19,659 nt of DNA from Draconibacterium sp. (lineage in GTDB: Bacteria > Bacteroidota > Bacteroidia > Bacteroidales > Prolixibacteraceae). A program made the translations under genes and the position numbers. The DNA is taken from positions 1 through 19,659 of the forward strand of contig JAUVDE010000009.1 in the NCBI GenBank assembly GCA_030595485.1, given 5' to 3'. Positions 1 through 9,000 of this stretch are shown piece after piece; within the stretch, counting starts at the first letter, position 1; every line of letters starts with the position of its first letter. A model generated the notes under the pieces. That model ran no database searches. It was not told where the DNA came from and worked only from the letters and a program-made list of their open reading frames with translations.

Positions 1-804
1 GATCATGTGCACACAGGAATGGAAAATTTTATGGAAATTTCGAATCTGCTGCGTAAAGAGATGTGCCAATTTCTTGAACAGAAATGTTCGAAACTGGACT
101 ATTGGAAGGAAACCCTGAAATTTATTAAAAGAATTGAGTACCTGACAAATTACGCAAAAGAAAATCTGGAACCGATAAAAACTCAAAACATAAAAAAGGT
201 GGAGAAAAGGATCAAAAAACTGTCTATAGCCAAGGAAGCGCCTGTCCCTACCAAAAAAACACCCGTAAAAAATACGGTTAGGGGGATTGAAACCATGTTT
301 CGTTTAACGGCACGAAATCAGATTAATTTGAGTTCGATAGCTGATAACAAAGCAAATATAATGCTTACCATTAATGCGGTGATTGTATCGGTTTTAATGA
401 GTACCAGTGCCATTAACTTTAGAGCAGGCGAAGGACCAAACTTTTTAGTTCCCGGATTAGTTTTAATGATTGGCTGTTTAATCTCTTTAATTTTTGCCAT
501 TCTATCGGTTCGTCCAAAATTTGGTGACGGAAATTATAGAGATGAAGATTTAAAGGCTAAAAAATTGAACCTCTTATTTTTTGGCAACATATTTAAAATG
601 CCTTATGCGAAGTACGAAGAGGGTATAAAGGAAATGATGGATGATTATGATTATTTGTACGGCGCGCTTACTAAAGACCAATATAACTTAGGTAAAGTGC
701 TTGCCCAGAAATATAAGTTACTCAGGTATTCTTATAATTTTTTCATGTATAGCTTTGTTACCGCTGTGCTTACATTTTTTACCATGTATTTAATACGTAT
801 ATAA
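1..804 (+). CDS. HD phosphohydrolase fused to a Pycsar effector-type transmembrane domain (5' partial)
   Basis: The reading frame is open to the window edge, starting with the codons for Asp-His-Val-His-Thr-Gly. The true start therefore lies upstream, and the GTG at position 7 is not a credible start. The first ~60 residues (ENFMEISNLLRKEM, later FIKR..YLTNYAKENLEP) look like the end of an HD-family phosphohydrolase domain. The conserved HD metal ligands lie outside the window. A Lys-rich linker follows (about residues 60-95). Then comes the block ETMFRLTARNQINLSSIADNKANIML, written here in parts as ETMFRLTARNQ and ADNKANIML, which is the hallmark of the Pycsar effector family (formerly DUF5706). 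Hydrophobic segments lie at about 116-136, 148-170 and 247-266. In characterised Pycsar systems such membrane effectors respond to cCMP or cUMP and damage the membrane. Here the HD part could instead hydrolyse a nucleotide. A cyclase gene begins 22 bp downstream. Family assignment is good; function is inferred. Confidence 0.8.
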   Translation, partial: DHVHTGMENFMEISNLLRKEMCQFLEQKCSKLDYWKETLKFIKRIEYLTNYAKENLEPIKTQNIKKVEKRIKKLSIAKEAPVPTKKTPVKNTVRGIETMFRLTARNQINLSSIADNKANIMLTINAVIVSVLMSTSAINFRAGEGPNFLVPGLVLMIGCLISLIFAILSVRPKFGDGNYRDEDLKAKKLNLLFFGNIFKMPYAKYEEGIKEMMDDYDYLYGALTKDQYNLGKVLAQKYKLLRYSYNFFMYSFVTAVLTFFTMYLIRI

Positions 805-826
805 TAGAAATTGAATTACCTGCTTA

Positions 827-1945
827 ATGGCTAAATTAAACCGAATTTATAAACGTGCCATGCTTAAGTATCAGCTAAAATTGCTGCTGTTTACTTTAAT
901 TTATTGGAATATTGCCATTCGCCTATCCATTTTTATGCGAATGTTGGGTGCACGTGTCGATGATATTTCGGATGTGCTTACCAAGGGGATGGAGTTTGTG
1001 ACTGAACAGGTGATTTGGTCGTCGGCAATTATTTCGATGTTTGCCGTTTTTAGCTGGTTTACACTGAACTTTGTTTATCCGCGATTGATTCAAAAATATA
1101 AAATAAGGCGTTTAACTGCGGTTATGGTTTTATTTGATTTAAGTGTTTTTGCAGGAATTGGTGTTTTGCTGGGAATTGTTCATTATAGTATCGATTATGC
1201 ACTGTCGTTTAGCGAAACTATTTCGAAAATGGGGAGTTTCCTGTTTAATTCAACCAGCCTGTTTTTTCTTTTGGTAATGTTTATTTGGAGTTACGTGTAT
1301 CAGTTAATGAGCACCTTATTTCATCAGGTAGGTTATGCTCCATTGGGACGAATTATGGCAGGTTATTACCAAAAGCCACGCGAGGAGGAGCATATTTTTA
1401 TGTTTCTCGATTTGCAATCGTCAACTTCTTCGGCTGAGAAGCTTGGACACCATCGTTATAGTCATTTTATACAAGATTGTTTTAGATGTGTATCGGCATC
1501 GCTTTTAGCCACCGGTGGGCGTGTATATCAGTTTGTTGGCGACGAGGTTGTAATTACCTGGAATGCCCGAAAGCTTAAGAATTTTAAAGCTACGGTTGAT
1601 TTCTTTTGTTTGTACGAAGAGGCCCTGGAAAAACGTAGGTCGTATTTTGAAAGTGAGTATGGTTTACATCCGGTTTTTACCGCATCGATAAACGTTGGTA
1701 AAGTTATGGCAGCCGAGGTGGGTGAAGTGAAACGCGAATTGGCATTTCATGGCGATGTATTAAACACAGCAGCTCGTATACAGAAACAATGCAAACCCTA
1801 TAAAAAGCAAATATTAGTAACGCCTGAGTTTGGTGAGAAACTGATTAAAACCACTTCGGATTATAAAACCAAATTTGTTGATGAGGTGAAGTTTTATGGT
1901 AAATACAAGGCCGTAAAAATATTCGAGGTTTACCGCCCGAAATAA
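827..1945 (+). CDS. Membrane-bound class III nucleotide cyclase
   Basis: The 372-residue protein has about four hydrophobic segments (near 17-36, 63-83, 100-120 and 138-160). A class III adenylate/guanylate cyclase catalytic domain follows from about 187 to 368. The two metal-binding aspartates are visible in FLDLQSST (D195) and FVGDE (D239). The transition-state Asn and Arg are in GDVLNTAAR (N313, R317). The base-selecting positions are unusual: the residue three before the GD glycine is Gln235 (Lys in adenylate cyclases, Glu in guanylate cyclases). The partner position before GDVLN is Ala307 (Asp/Thr or Cys in the classical enzymes). The substrate base therefore cannot be called from sequence, although related Bacteroidota membrane cyclases carry similar motifs. 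The ATG lies 22 bp after an HD/Pycsar-effector gene on the same strand, so cotranscription is likely. It may make the cyclic nucleotide handled by that neighbour. Confidence 0.88.
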   Translation: MAKLNRIYKRAMLKYQLKLLLFTLIYWNIAIRLSIFMRMLGARVDDISDVLTKGMEFVTEQVIWSSAIISMFAVFSWFTLNFVYPRLIQKYKIRRLTAVMVLFDLSVFAGIGVLLGIVHYSIDYALSFSETISKMGSFLFNSTSLFFLLVMFIWSYVYQLMSTLFHQVGYAPLGRIMAGYYQKPREEEHIFMFLDLQSSTSSAEKLGHHRYSHFIQDCFRCVSASLLATGGRVYQFVGDEVVITWNARKLKNFKATVDFFCLYEEALEKRRSYFESEYGLHPVFTASINVGKVMAAEVGEVKRELAFHGDVLNTAARIQKQCKPYKKQILVTPEFGEKLIKTTSDYKTKFVDEVKFYGKYKAVKIFEVYRPK

Positions 1946-2028
1946 TTTTGAAACATGAAGGAATAACGTGGTTTTGTATCTTTAAGTCACTGAGCTGTAG
2001 AGAAATAAAAGGTTTTGTTCGTGGTTTT

Positions 2029-2063
2029 TCTTCTGACTTCTAACTCCCAACTTCTGACTTCTT
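2029..2063. repeat. Degenerate 7-bp-phased repeat between convergent genes
   Basis: On the minus strand this reads as consecutive heptads GAAGTCA, GAAGTTG, GGAGTTA, GAAGTCA, GAAG. The 11-mer ttctgacttct occurs at 2031-2041 and again at 2052-2062, exactly 21 bp (three heptads) apart. It abuts the stop codon of the pyruvate kinase-like gene. The rest of the 118-bp gap between the cyclase and that gene shows no hairpin terminator. Function unknown. Confidence 0.6.
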
Positions 2064-3935
2064 TTACACATCAAACTCCTTATGCGAAAGCTGCAATCCC
2101 TCGGCATTTTCCAATCGTGGTAAAAGCGTATCTTTCTTTTTCTGAAAGCGCTGCATGCGTCGTAAAATTTTGTCCAGCATTTTAACTGCTTTTGTAATGT
2201 AAAAGCCTTTGTTTAGCATAACACATTCGGCGCGGTTTGCCATGGCTGCATCTGTGATTTCGGCACGCGAGGGAACTCCTTTTTTTGCCAGATTTTCCAG
2301 TACCTGTGTTGCCCAAACATCTGGAATGTGTGCGGCTTCGCAAATTCGTAAAATCTCTTCTTGTATCGAAGCAAAATTCTTCCAACCGGTTTCAATGGCT
2401 AAATCGCCACGGGCAATCATAACTCCAATGGGGTAAGTTTGCATTCCTTTCAACAAAATTAGTGGCAGGTTTTTAAAACCTTTTTGTGTTTCTATTTTGA
2501 AGATAATTCCAATATTGGCATCCAAATCTTCTAGTTCATCCAGCAATTCTTTTACGTCGTTTTCGGTGTTTACAAACGAGAAATTTACCGCATCGGCATA
2601 TTTGCCCACAAACTTCAAATCTTCTTTGTCTTTTGCGGTTAATCCACTTATTTGTAAATCCGAGTCAGGTAGGTTAATGCCTTTGTCTGCTTTTAGTTTG
2701 CCACCATTATCACGGGCGTAGGTAATTACTATTTTCAAAAAATCATTTTGTACTTCTTCAATAAAACCTTCAATTTTTCCATCATCGAAATAAATGGGTT
2801 CACCCACCTTAACATCGCTAAATATTTCGGGCAGAGTGCAAGCTATATGTGCTGGCTCAGTTACTTCACCATCCTTGTTAATTATAGCATTTTCGCCTTC
2901 AATTGCATTTTTGGTCAGTAACAAGGTGTCGCCAATGTGTAAACTTAAAAACTGCTGAAGCGGAAGTAATTCTCCTGTTTTTACAATTTCTTCACCTGTA
3001 CTTTTTATTGTACGCTTTAGCGTTAAGTCAGTGCCAGTGCTCAAGTAAGCCGAGTCGTAACAAACACCCCAACGCCCTTCTCCTTCGCGCCCTTCCATGA
3101 CTATTTTGCATTTTTTATTACGGCTATCCGTAAATAATATTTCCGAGTGACGTTTTACCGTTTTCAGCCAATCGCTATCCACAGGAATAACCGCATTGGG
3201 TTTTTCTTTTGGCCGTTCAGAGCCGGGAGCTGCCATCCATATTTTTGCTGGAGAAACAACTTGCCCTAACATATTTCGGTTGGGTTTTATGTGAATTACC
3301 TGCGGACCGGGTTTTATGCTTCCTGTACGTAATTTAGGACCACCCAAATCCATCATAATTTTACAATTTTTGTGGAGTTCTTCCTTGGCCTGTTTCACAT
3401 TCGAAATCATGTTGGTCCAATCTGCAGGAGTGTCGTGCGCACAATTTATGCGGGCACTGTTCATTCCAACTTCCATTAAATTACGTACGAATTTGTAATT
3501 GTGGGTAGCCTCGGGTGGAAGCGTAACCATTATTCGTGTGAGTCTTCTTTTCGATTTGTAACCAAAAAGAAGTTTGGTATTACGTTTCAACAACTTTTGG
3601 CTTTCGTGAACACGAACAACTCCTGTAGCATCTTCGTTGGTTTCATTTTTTAATAGATGATTGATAATTGTTTTTATCGAAAGCAAGCTGTCCATTACAT
3701 GGGCTTCAATGCTCGAAAGACTTGGTAAACTCTGATTGCGAAGTTGTTGCTGCAGTCCATCGATTTTGAAGGTGCGAAATGCCAGATAATGGATAAGATT
3801 TTGGGCACTTCGTCGGTAAACCGGATGCACATTTTTTATTCGGTCGGCATACACGGTTTCCAGTTCAATTGCTTTGGCAATAATTCCAGTAAGCTGAATA
3901 TTTATTTGTTGCAGTATTTCCGGGTTGAAGCGCAT
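2064..3935 (-). CDS. Pyruvate kinase-like protein, long divergent form
   Basis: This 623-residue cytoplasmic protein carries recognisable pyruvate kinase barrel motifs: NSARINCAHD (about 159-168), MDLGGPKLRTG (195-205), FKIETQKGF with the catalytic-type Lys480, MIARGDLAIE (506-515), WATQVLENL (541-549) and PSRAEITDAAMA (555-566). It differs from standard enzymes (about 470 residues) in three ways. It has a ~130-residue helical N-terminal extension. The B-domain region between about 205 and 410 is long. The C-terminal allosteric domain is absent, as the chain ends shortly after the barrel with a basic helix. Phosphate- and metal-binding residues are altered: the Ser of RxNFSHG is Ala, and DTKGPEIRTG has become DLGGPKLRTG. 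Similar long proteins are annotated as pyruvate kinase, but whether this one converts phosphoenolpyruvate and ADP to pyruvate and ATP is uncertain. It stands alone, divergent from the glycosyltransferase gene. The ATG (3933-3935) is the only sensible start. Confidence 0.85.
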   Translation of the reverse strand: MRFNPEILQQINIQLTGIIAKAIELETVYADRIKNVHPVYRRSAQNLIHYLAFRTFKIDGLQQQLRNQSLPSLSSIEAHVMDSLLSIKTIINHLLKNETNEDATGVVRVHESQKLLKRNTKLLFGYKSKRRLTRIMVTLPPEATHNYKFVRNLMEVGMNSARINCAHDTPADWTNMISNVKQAKEELHKNCKIMMDLGGPKLRTGSIKPGPQVIHIKPNRNMLGQVVSPAKIWMAAPGSERPKEKPNAVIPVDSDWLKTVKRHSEILFTDSRNKKCKIVMEGREGEGRWGVCYDSAYLSTGTDLTLKRTIKSTGEEIVKTGELLPLQQFLSLHIGDTLLLTKNAIEGENAIINKDGEVTEPAHIACTLPEIFSDVKVGEPIYFDDGKIEGFIEEVQNDFLKIVITYARDNGGKLKADKGINLPDSDLQISGLTAKDKEDLKFVGKYADAVNFSFVNTENDVKELLDELEDLDANIGIIFKIETQKGFKNLPLILLKGMQTYPIGVMIARGDLAIETGWKNFASIQEEILRICEAAHIPDVWATQVLENLAKKGVPSRAEITDAAMANRAECVMLNKGFYITKAVKMLDKILRRMQRFQKKKDTLLPRLENAEGLQLSHKEFDV

Positions 3936-4057
3936 GGCAAGTCGTATTAAATATGAACCCTTGAAAATACGATTTTTTTAAACGTAAAACTGCTAAGTAA
4001 TATTTAAAATAGAATTCACTTCACTCTGCAATTATATCATTTCGCGAACAAGGTTCA

Positions 4058-4086
4058 TTTGGCTTATTATTACACCACTATTTTTG
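4058..4086 (+). promoter_or_regulatory. Bacteroidota-type promoter for the glycosyltransferase gene
   Basis: A TTTG at 4058-4061 (-33-like) is followed 17 bp later by TATTTTTG at 4079-4086, a full match to the Bacteroidota -7 consensus TAnnTTTG. The ATG at 4117 lies about 30 bp downstream. The box overlaps the alternative TTG start at 4084, which argues that translation begins at the ATG. The spacing is slightly short, so this remains a prediction. Confidence 0.5.
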
Positions 4087-4116
4087 CCAGTGTATTCAGA
4101 ACAAAAGCTAGCGAAA

Positions 4117-4896
4117 ATGAACACAAGCATTATCATTTGTACCTACAACGAAGAAGAAACCATTTTTAAAGTGGTTGCTGCATGTTGTAAACACAATCCG
4201 GAAGCCGAGATTATTGTTGTTGACGACGGTTCAACCGACGATACACGAGCAGCGCTGGAAACACTTTCGATGCATTACGAATTTGAATATTTAAAGCTGC
4301 CTGAAAACCGAGGAAAGAGTTATGCAATGGCCTTTGGTGCAGAATACGCAACTGGCGAAGTGATTTTGTTTTTTAACGCGGATGTTTCTGGTATTCGAAA
4401 GGAACACTTTGCCGCCATGCTCGAACCTATTTACAATGAACAGGCCGATTTTGTTATGGGTGCGCCATCGGGTGTCACCATTGATTTTAAATCAAATCCG
4501 TACAAATCGGTGATTGGGCAAAAAGCCATGTTAAAAGAAGATTTAATGCCCATTTTAAACGACATACGCGAAATTCGTTTTAGTGTTGAAAATTTCATTC
4601 TACTGCATTATCAAACCAACGGCAAACGGGTGCATTTTACAGTTTTAGATGGTTTGCTCCTTGTTCAACAAAACAATGCGAAGGCCCCATATTTGGGCCT
4701 AAACAATGACGATAGTGAAGGACTGGAGGTAGCAAATGCACTTCTTACCAATATCGACCTAATTACAAAACGTGTACAAAACAATATTCAGCTTACTCAG
4801 AACTACACAAAATCAACCATTACCAGTGTGCAGTTTGAATTAAACAAACGCATGAAAGCTTTAAAGGAGCGCATAAATGAAATGGAGCTGGCGTAA
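4117..4896 (+). CDS. Family 2 glycosyltransferase
   Basis: This 259-residue cytosolic or membrane-associated protein has a GT-A glycosyltransferase fold. IIICTYNEEETI (5-16) forms the first strand and nucleotide loop. VVDDGSTDDT (34-43) is the canonical nucleotide-sugar binding block. ENRGKSYAMAFG (63-74) resembles dolichol-phosphate mannosyltransferase-like enzymes. The metal-binding DxD position reads FFNADVSG, so the first acidic residue is Asn (N87) while D89 is kept. There are no obvious C-terminal membrane helices; the end is helical and charged. The acceptor is unknown; the family transfers sugars to lipid carriers, polysaccharides or proteins. The frame is open upstream to a TTG at 4084, but a promoter box overlaps that codon and the GT fold starts right after the ATG at 4117, so the ATG was chosen. 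It is a single gene, divergent from the pyruvate kinase-like gene. Confidence 0.88.
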   Translation: MNTSIIICTYNEEETIFKVVAACCKHNPEAEIIVVDDGSTDDTRAALETLSMHYEFEYLKLPENRGKSYAMAFGAEYATGEVILFFNADVSGIRKEHFAAMLEPIYNEQADFVMGAPSGVTIDFKSNPYKSVIGQKAMLKEDLMPILNDIREIRFSVENFILLHYQTNGKRVHFTVLDGLLLVQQNNAKAPYLGLNNDDSEGLEVANALLTNIDLITKRVQNNIQLTQNYTKSTITSVQFELNKRMKALKERINEMELA

Positions 4897-4901
4897 GCTA
4901 A

Positions 4902-4943
4902 GCACTTCACGAACTTCTTTTAGCACTTCATTCACTTTTTCAA
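4902..4943. repeat. Two copies of a 21-bp degenerate repeat (3 x 7 bp)
   Basis: The heptads GCACTTC, ACGAACT, TCTTTTA (4902-4922) are followed by GCACTTC, ATTCACT, TTTTCAA (4923-4943). The first heptad is identical and the second matches at 5 of 7 positions. On the minus strand the repeat reads GAAGTGC, similar to the GAAGTCA heptads near 2031-2062. It fills most of the gap between the glycosyltransferase stop and the efflux promoter. Confidence 0.5.
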
Positions 4944-4965
4944 GTAGTTAGGTATCAGTTGAAAA

Positions 4966-4973
4966 TATATTTG
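4966..4973 (+). promoter_or_regulatory. Predicted -7 promoter box of the efflux operon
   Basis: TATATTTG is an exact match to the Bacteroidota -7 consensus TAnnTTTG, about 49 bp upstream of the adaptor ATG at 5022. No clear TTTG box is present at the expected -33 distance. The box lies downstream of the alternative TTG start at 4959, supporting the ATG at 5022. Confidence 0.45.
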
Positions 4974-5021
4974 TACCGAATTAGCAGGAAACAAAAAACA
5001 AAACAAAAAATAGTCAGAAAA

Positions 5022-6095
5022 ATGAAGATTAAGAGTTTAGCAATTTTATTGGTCGTAGCCATTTTTGCATTTACAGGATGCAAAAGCAAGAGCGACGATG
5101 AAACTCAAACCGAAACAATTAAATATGTTAAGGTTGAAACGATTAAGGCTGCTGTTGTAAGAAACAAAATGGTTTTTAATGGAAGGATTAAGGAGAATAG
5201 CCTTACATCTCTTTCGTTTCGTGTGGGTGGGCCATTATTAAAACTTACGGTTAAAACAGGCGACTTTGTGCGCGCCGGACAGGTAATTGCAGCAATTGAT
5301 AAACGCGATTACGAGTTGCAGGTACAAACGACCAAAGCACAGTTTACGCAAACTGAAGCCGAGTATAATCGCTATAAACAATTGGCTGAACAGGATAAAA
5401 TTCCGGCCAATACTTTCGAGCGTGTACAGTCGGGTTACTTAATGGCAAAAACAGCCTACGAAAATGCCCAAAATCACTTGGCTGATACCGAGTTAAAAGC
5501 TCCATTTTCGGCTTATGTATTCGAAAAATTTGTTGAAAATCACCAAACTGTAGGTGCGGGACAAGCCATTGTTTCAGTTATCGATAATTCGCAATTAGAG
5601 GCTATTGTTTCGGTTTCAGAAAGCCAATTGCAGCGTGTGAGAGCAGACAAAACCAGCTACTTAACCATCAGCAATGCAGGAGTTAGTAACTTGCCGGTTA
5701 AACTTTTAAGTGTTAGCAAAAAGGCATTAGACGATGGTTTGTACGAAGTTAAGTTCTCGTTCAGAAATACCGATGACATGAAAGTTGCGCCGGGAATGAC
5801 AGCCGAGGTAACGATGTTTTGTCAAGCACAAGGAAATCAAATGTCAGTGGCCGGTTCGGCGTTATTTCGCGAAAGAGATAAAACCTATGTATGGATTTAT
5901 AATACTGCCAACTCAGAAGTTGAAAAGCGTGAAATTAAAATTTCGTTGAATGGAGCACAGGGAAGAGCAATTGTTATGTCAGGACTAAATATTGGCGAGC
6001 AGATTGTAACAGCAGGCGTTTATTATTTGCTCGACGGACAAGAAGTAAAACCAATTGAAACACCTGCTGCTACTAACATTGGAGGATTATTGTAA
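5022..6095 (+). CDS. RND efflux periplasmic adaptor (membrane fusion protein), lipoprotein
   Basis: This 357-residue AcrA/MexA-type adaptor bridges the inner-membrane pump and the outer-membrane channel. The N-terminus is a lipoprotein signal (about 1-19) with lipobox FTGC at Cys20, so it is probably anchored in a membrane by lipid. A barrel-sandwich (lipoyl-like) half follows: SFRVGGPLLKLTVKTGDFVRAGQVIAAID. The coiled-coil hairpin has typical AQFTQTEAEYNRYKQL and ENAQNHLADTELKAPF sequences, then the second lipoyl half (ELKAPFSAYVFEKFVE). The beta-barrel and membrane-proximal domains end with VVTAG-like text (IVTAGVYYLLDGQEV). The frame extends upstream to a TTG at 4959, but a signal peptide begins only at the ATG at 5022. 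Its stop codon overlaps the pump start by one base (TAATG), with GGAGGA at 6081-6086 as a good ribosome-binding site, so the two genes are translationally coupled. Confidence 0.93.
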   Translation: MKIKSLAILLVVAIFAFTGCKSKSDDETQTETIKYVKVETIKAAVVRNKMVFNGRIKENSLTSLSFRVGGPLLKLTVKTGDFVRAGQVIAAIDKRDYELQVQTTKAQFTQTEAEYNRYKQLAEQDKIPANTFERVQSGYLMAKTAYENAQNHLADTELKAPFSAYVFEKFVENHQTVGAGQAIVSVIDNSQLEAIVSVSESQLQRVRADKTSYLTISNAGVSNLPVKLLSVSKKALDDGLYEVKFSFRNTDDMKVAPGMTAEVTMFCQAQGNQMSVAGSALFRERDKTYVWIYNTANSEVEKREIKISLNGAQGRAIVMSGLNIGEQIVTAGVYYLLDGQEVKPIETPAATNIGGLL

Positions 6096-9000
6096 TGCTG
6101 GAAAGATTATTAAACCAAAAGGCAATGATTTCCACCATACTGTTTGCGGTATTGGTTGGAGGTTTAATTGCTTATTCAAATATCGGGAAATTGGAGGATG
6201 CCGAAATCCCGATTAAAACAGCCATGGTAATTACCGTTTACCCCGGAGCCACAGCGCACGAAGTGGAATTGGAAGTTACTGATGTATTAGAAAAGCAGAT
6301 TCAGAAACTGGAAAATGTGGATGAAATAACTTCTGTTTCTCGTCCGGGCGTTTCCCTAATTACCATAGACATTCAACCAGCGGTAAAAACACCTCAGCTA
6401 CCGCAGCTTTGGGACCATTTACGCCGTAAGATTAACGATGCAAAAGGTGAATTACCATCGGGAGCTTATGCTCCCATTGTAAACGATGATTTTGCTGATG
6501 TTTACGGAATTTTATACGCAGTTACTGCCGAAGGATACTCGCACAAAGAGCTAATAAAATATACCGAATATATTGAACGCGAACTTTTGTCGGTTAATGG
6601 TGTTCGTCGCTCACAGGTATTCGGAGAGGAAACAGAAGCGATTGATGTTGTCTTTTCGTCAGAAAAATTGGCTGGCTTAAATATTAACCCCATGTTGATT
6701 GCAGCTGCTATGCAAAACGAAACTGCTATTATTAATCCGGGCTCGATTACAACCGGAACAGAAATGGTAAGGGTTGGTGTTGGAAGTAAAATTACAACGC
6801 TCGAAGAAATTGAAAACCTGTTGATTCAGGTTCCCAGTGGTGGCAATTTCCGTTTGGGAGATATTGCCACCATAAACCGTTCGTCTATGGAGCCGAAACA
6901 AGAGGCGCTATACTACAACAATAAACGGGGTTTAACACTTGGTCTATCAAACGAAAGCGGAATCAACGTTGTGAAACTGGGAGAGAGCCTTGATGCTAAA
7001 TTGGCGGAGTTACAAGCCGAATTGCCTGCCGGGATTGAAATAAATCAGGTGTACTATCAGCCCGACCGCGTTGATGCTGCGGTGAAAGATTTTATGTTGA
7101 ACCTGATGATTTCGGTAGGTATTGTAATTGTGGTGCTTATGTTTGCCATGGGCTACCGTTCGGGACTGCTTATTTCAAGCGGATTGGTATTTACTATTTT
7201 GGGTACTTTAATTGTAATGTTGGCCATTGGTTTGCCCTTGCACAGGGTTACGCTAGCTGCTATTATTTTGGCAATGGGAATGTTGGTTGACAATGCTATT
7301 GTAGTTGCCGACGGTATTTTAGTCGACCTGAAAAATGGGATGGACCGCAGCAAAGCTCTTGTAAATACGGCACAAAAAACTGCATTGCCATTGCTTGGTG
7401 CTACGGCTGTTGCCATTTTAGCATTTATGCCGCTTGCCATGTCGCCCGATATGGCTGGTGAGTTTTTGGCTTCGTTATTCACCGTTTTGATTATTTCGTT
7501 AACCCTGAGTTGGGTTTTTGCTATGATTCAAACGCCTTTTAATGCTAAGTATTTTTACCGAAAAGAACGTCCGAAAGGTGAAAAAGCAGAAGCTTACAAT
7601 TCAAAATTCTATCGTCTTTTTGGTGGGCTCTTAAAGTTGGGTATTCGCAATAAATACGCTTTTTCCCTGGGGGCTTTTGCTATCTTACTATTTGCTTTCT
7701 GGTCTTTCCGTTTTGTAACGGTCGATTTTATGTCGAAAATTGATTACGACCAGTTTTATGTTGAATATTATTTGCCCGAAGGTTCCGATATTGAAGCTGT
7801 TGAAGATGATATTCAACAAATTCAAAACGATATTTTGGCAATGGATGGTGTGCATTCGGTAACCGGTTCAATTGGTCGCCCACCTGCACGCTACCTGCTA
7901 ATGCGCGGAATGGCAACAGGAGGTTCAAACTATGGTGATTTAATTATTGAAACCGAAGATATTGAACGGGTTCCATCATTGATTCCTGAAATTGAAGCTT
8001 ATTTGAATCGGAACTACCCTGATGCTTTTACAAGAGTAATGGAATACGGGGCAGCCTTTTCCGAAGCCGATGTTGAAGCTGAATTTATTGGTCCCGACCC
8101 GGCCGTATTAAGAGATTTGGCCACACAGGCTAAGCAAATATTTTCAGAAGAACCGACAGCAATTCATGTTACTGATAACTGGAAAAATCATACCAAAAAG
8201 ATTATACCAAAATATTCGGTTGAAAGAGCACAGCCACTCGGGCTATCTCGCTCCGATATGGGTAATTCTATTTTAGTTGCTACCAACGGAATGCCAATTG
8301 GCTCCATTTACGAAGGCAATAAAATGATGCCAATAATCTTGAAAACAACAAATGAAGTTGACGAGAATATGGGCGAATTAATGAATATCCCGGTTTGGGG
8401 ACAACGAAGCAAAAGCAGCACGCCTTTAGCTCAAATTGTTGATACGATTGATGTGGCCTGGGAAAATAACTTGATTAATCGCTTGGATGGTGAACGCTCC
8501 ATTAAAGCACAATGCGATGCTGCCATAGGTTTTACGGCTCAGCAGGTTCAAGATAAATTTCAGACAAAAGTTGAGGCCATTGATTTACCCGATGGTTACA
8601 AACTTCGCTGGGAAGGAGCAACGGCGCGCTCGAAAGAAGCAAATGCCGGCTTGTTTATGTTTTTGCCTTTGGCTTTGGGTTTAATGGCAATCATTATTAT
8701 TGGTTTATTTAATAACCTAAAACAGCCACTTATTATTGGATTGGTTTTCCCATTTGCGTTTGTAGGTATTGTGCTTGGTTTAGTAAGTACAGGAACCTAT
8801 CTAACCTTTGCCGGAATTATTGGAGCACTTGGTTTAATTGGTATGATGATTAAAAATGCGGTAGTCCTTTTGGACGAAATTAACCATAACCTGAAGGCTG
8901 GACAAAATCGACTGGATGCAACTATTGCCGCAGCTATGTCGAGGTTACGCCCGGTAATGATGGCTTCACTAACAACAATTTTAGGTATGTCGCCATTGGT

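Noticed and set aside
7..9. GTG at position 7 as the start of the HD/Pycsar-effector gene
   Set aside because: The frame is open to the window edge and the visible sequence begins in the middle of an HD-type domain, so the gene is 5' partial.
1977..1984. TATCTTTA promoter-like box between convergent genes
   Set aside because: No plus-strand gene follows for over 2 kb, and there is no -33 box; probably chance in AT-rich DNA.
7153..7482. Minus-strand open frame of 109 codons within the pump gene
   Set aside because: It lies wholly antisense to a well-supported RND gene, has no family features and reflects codon bias of the opposite strand.
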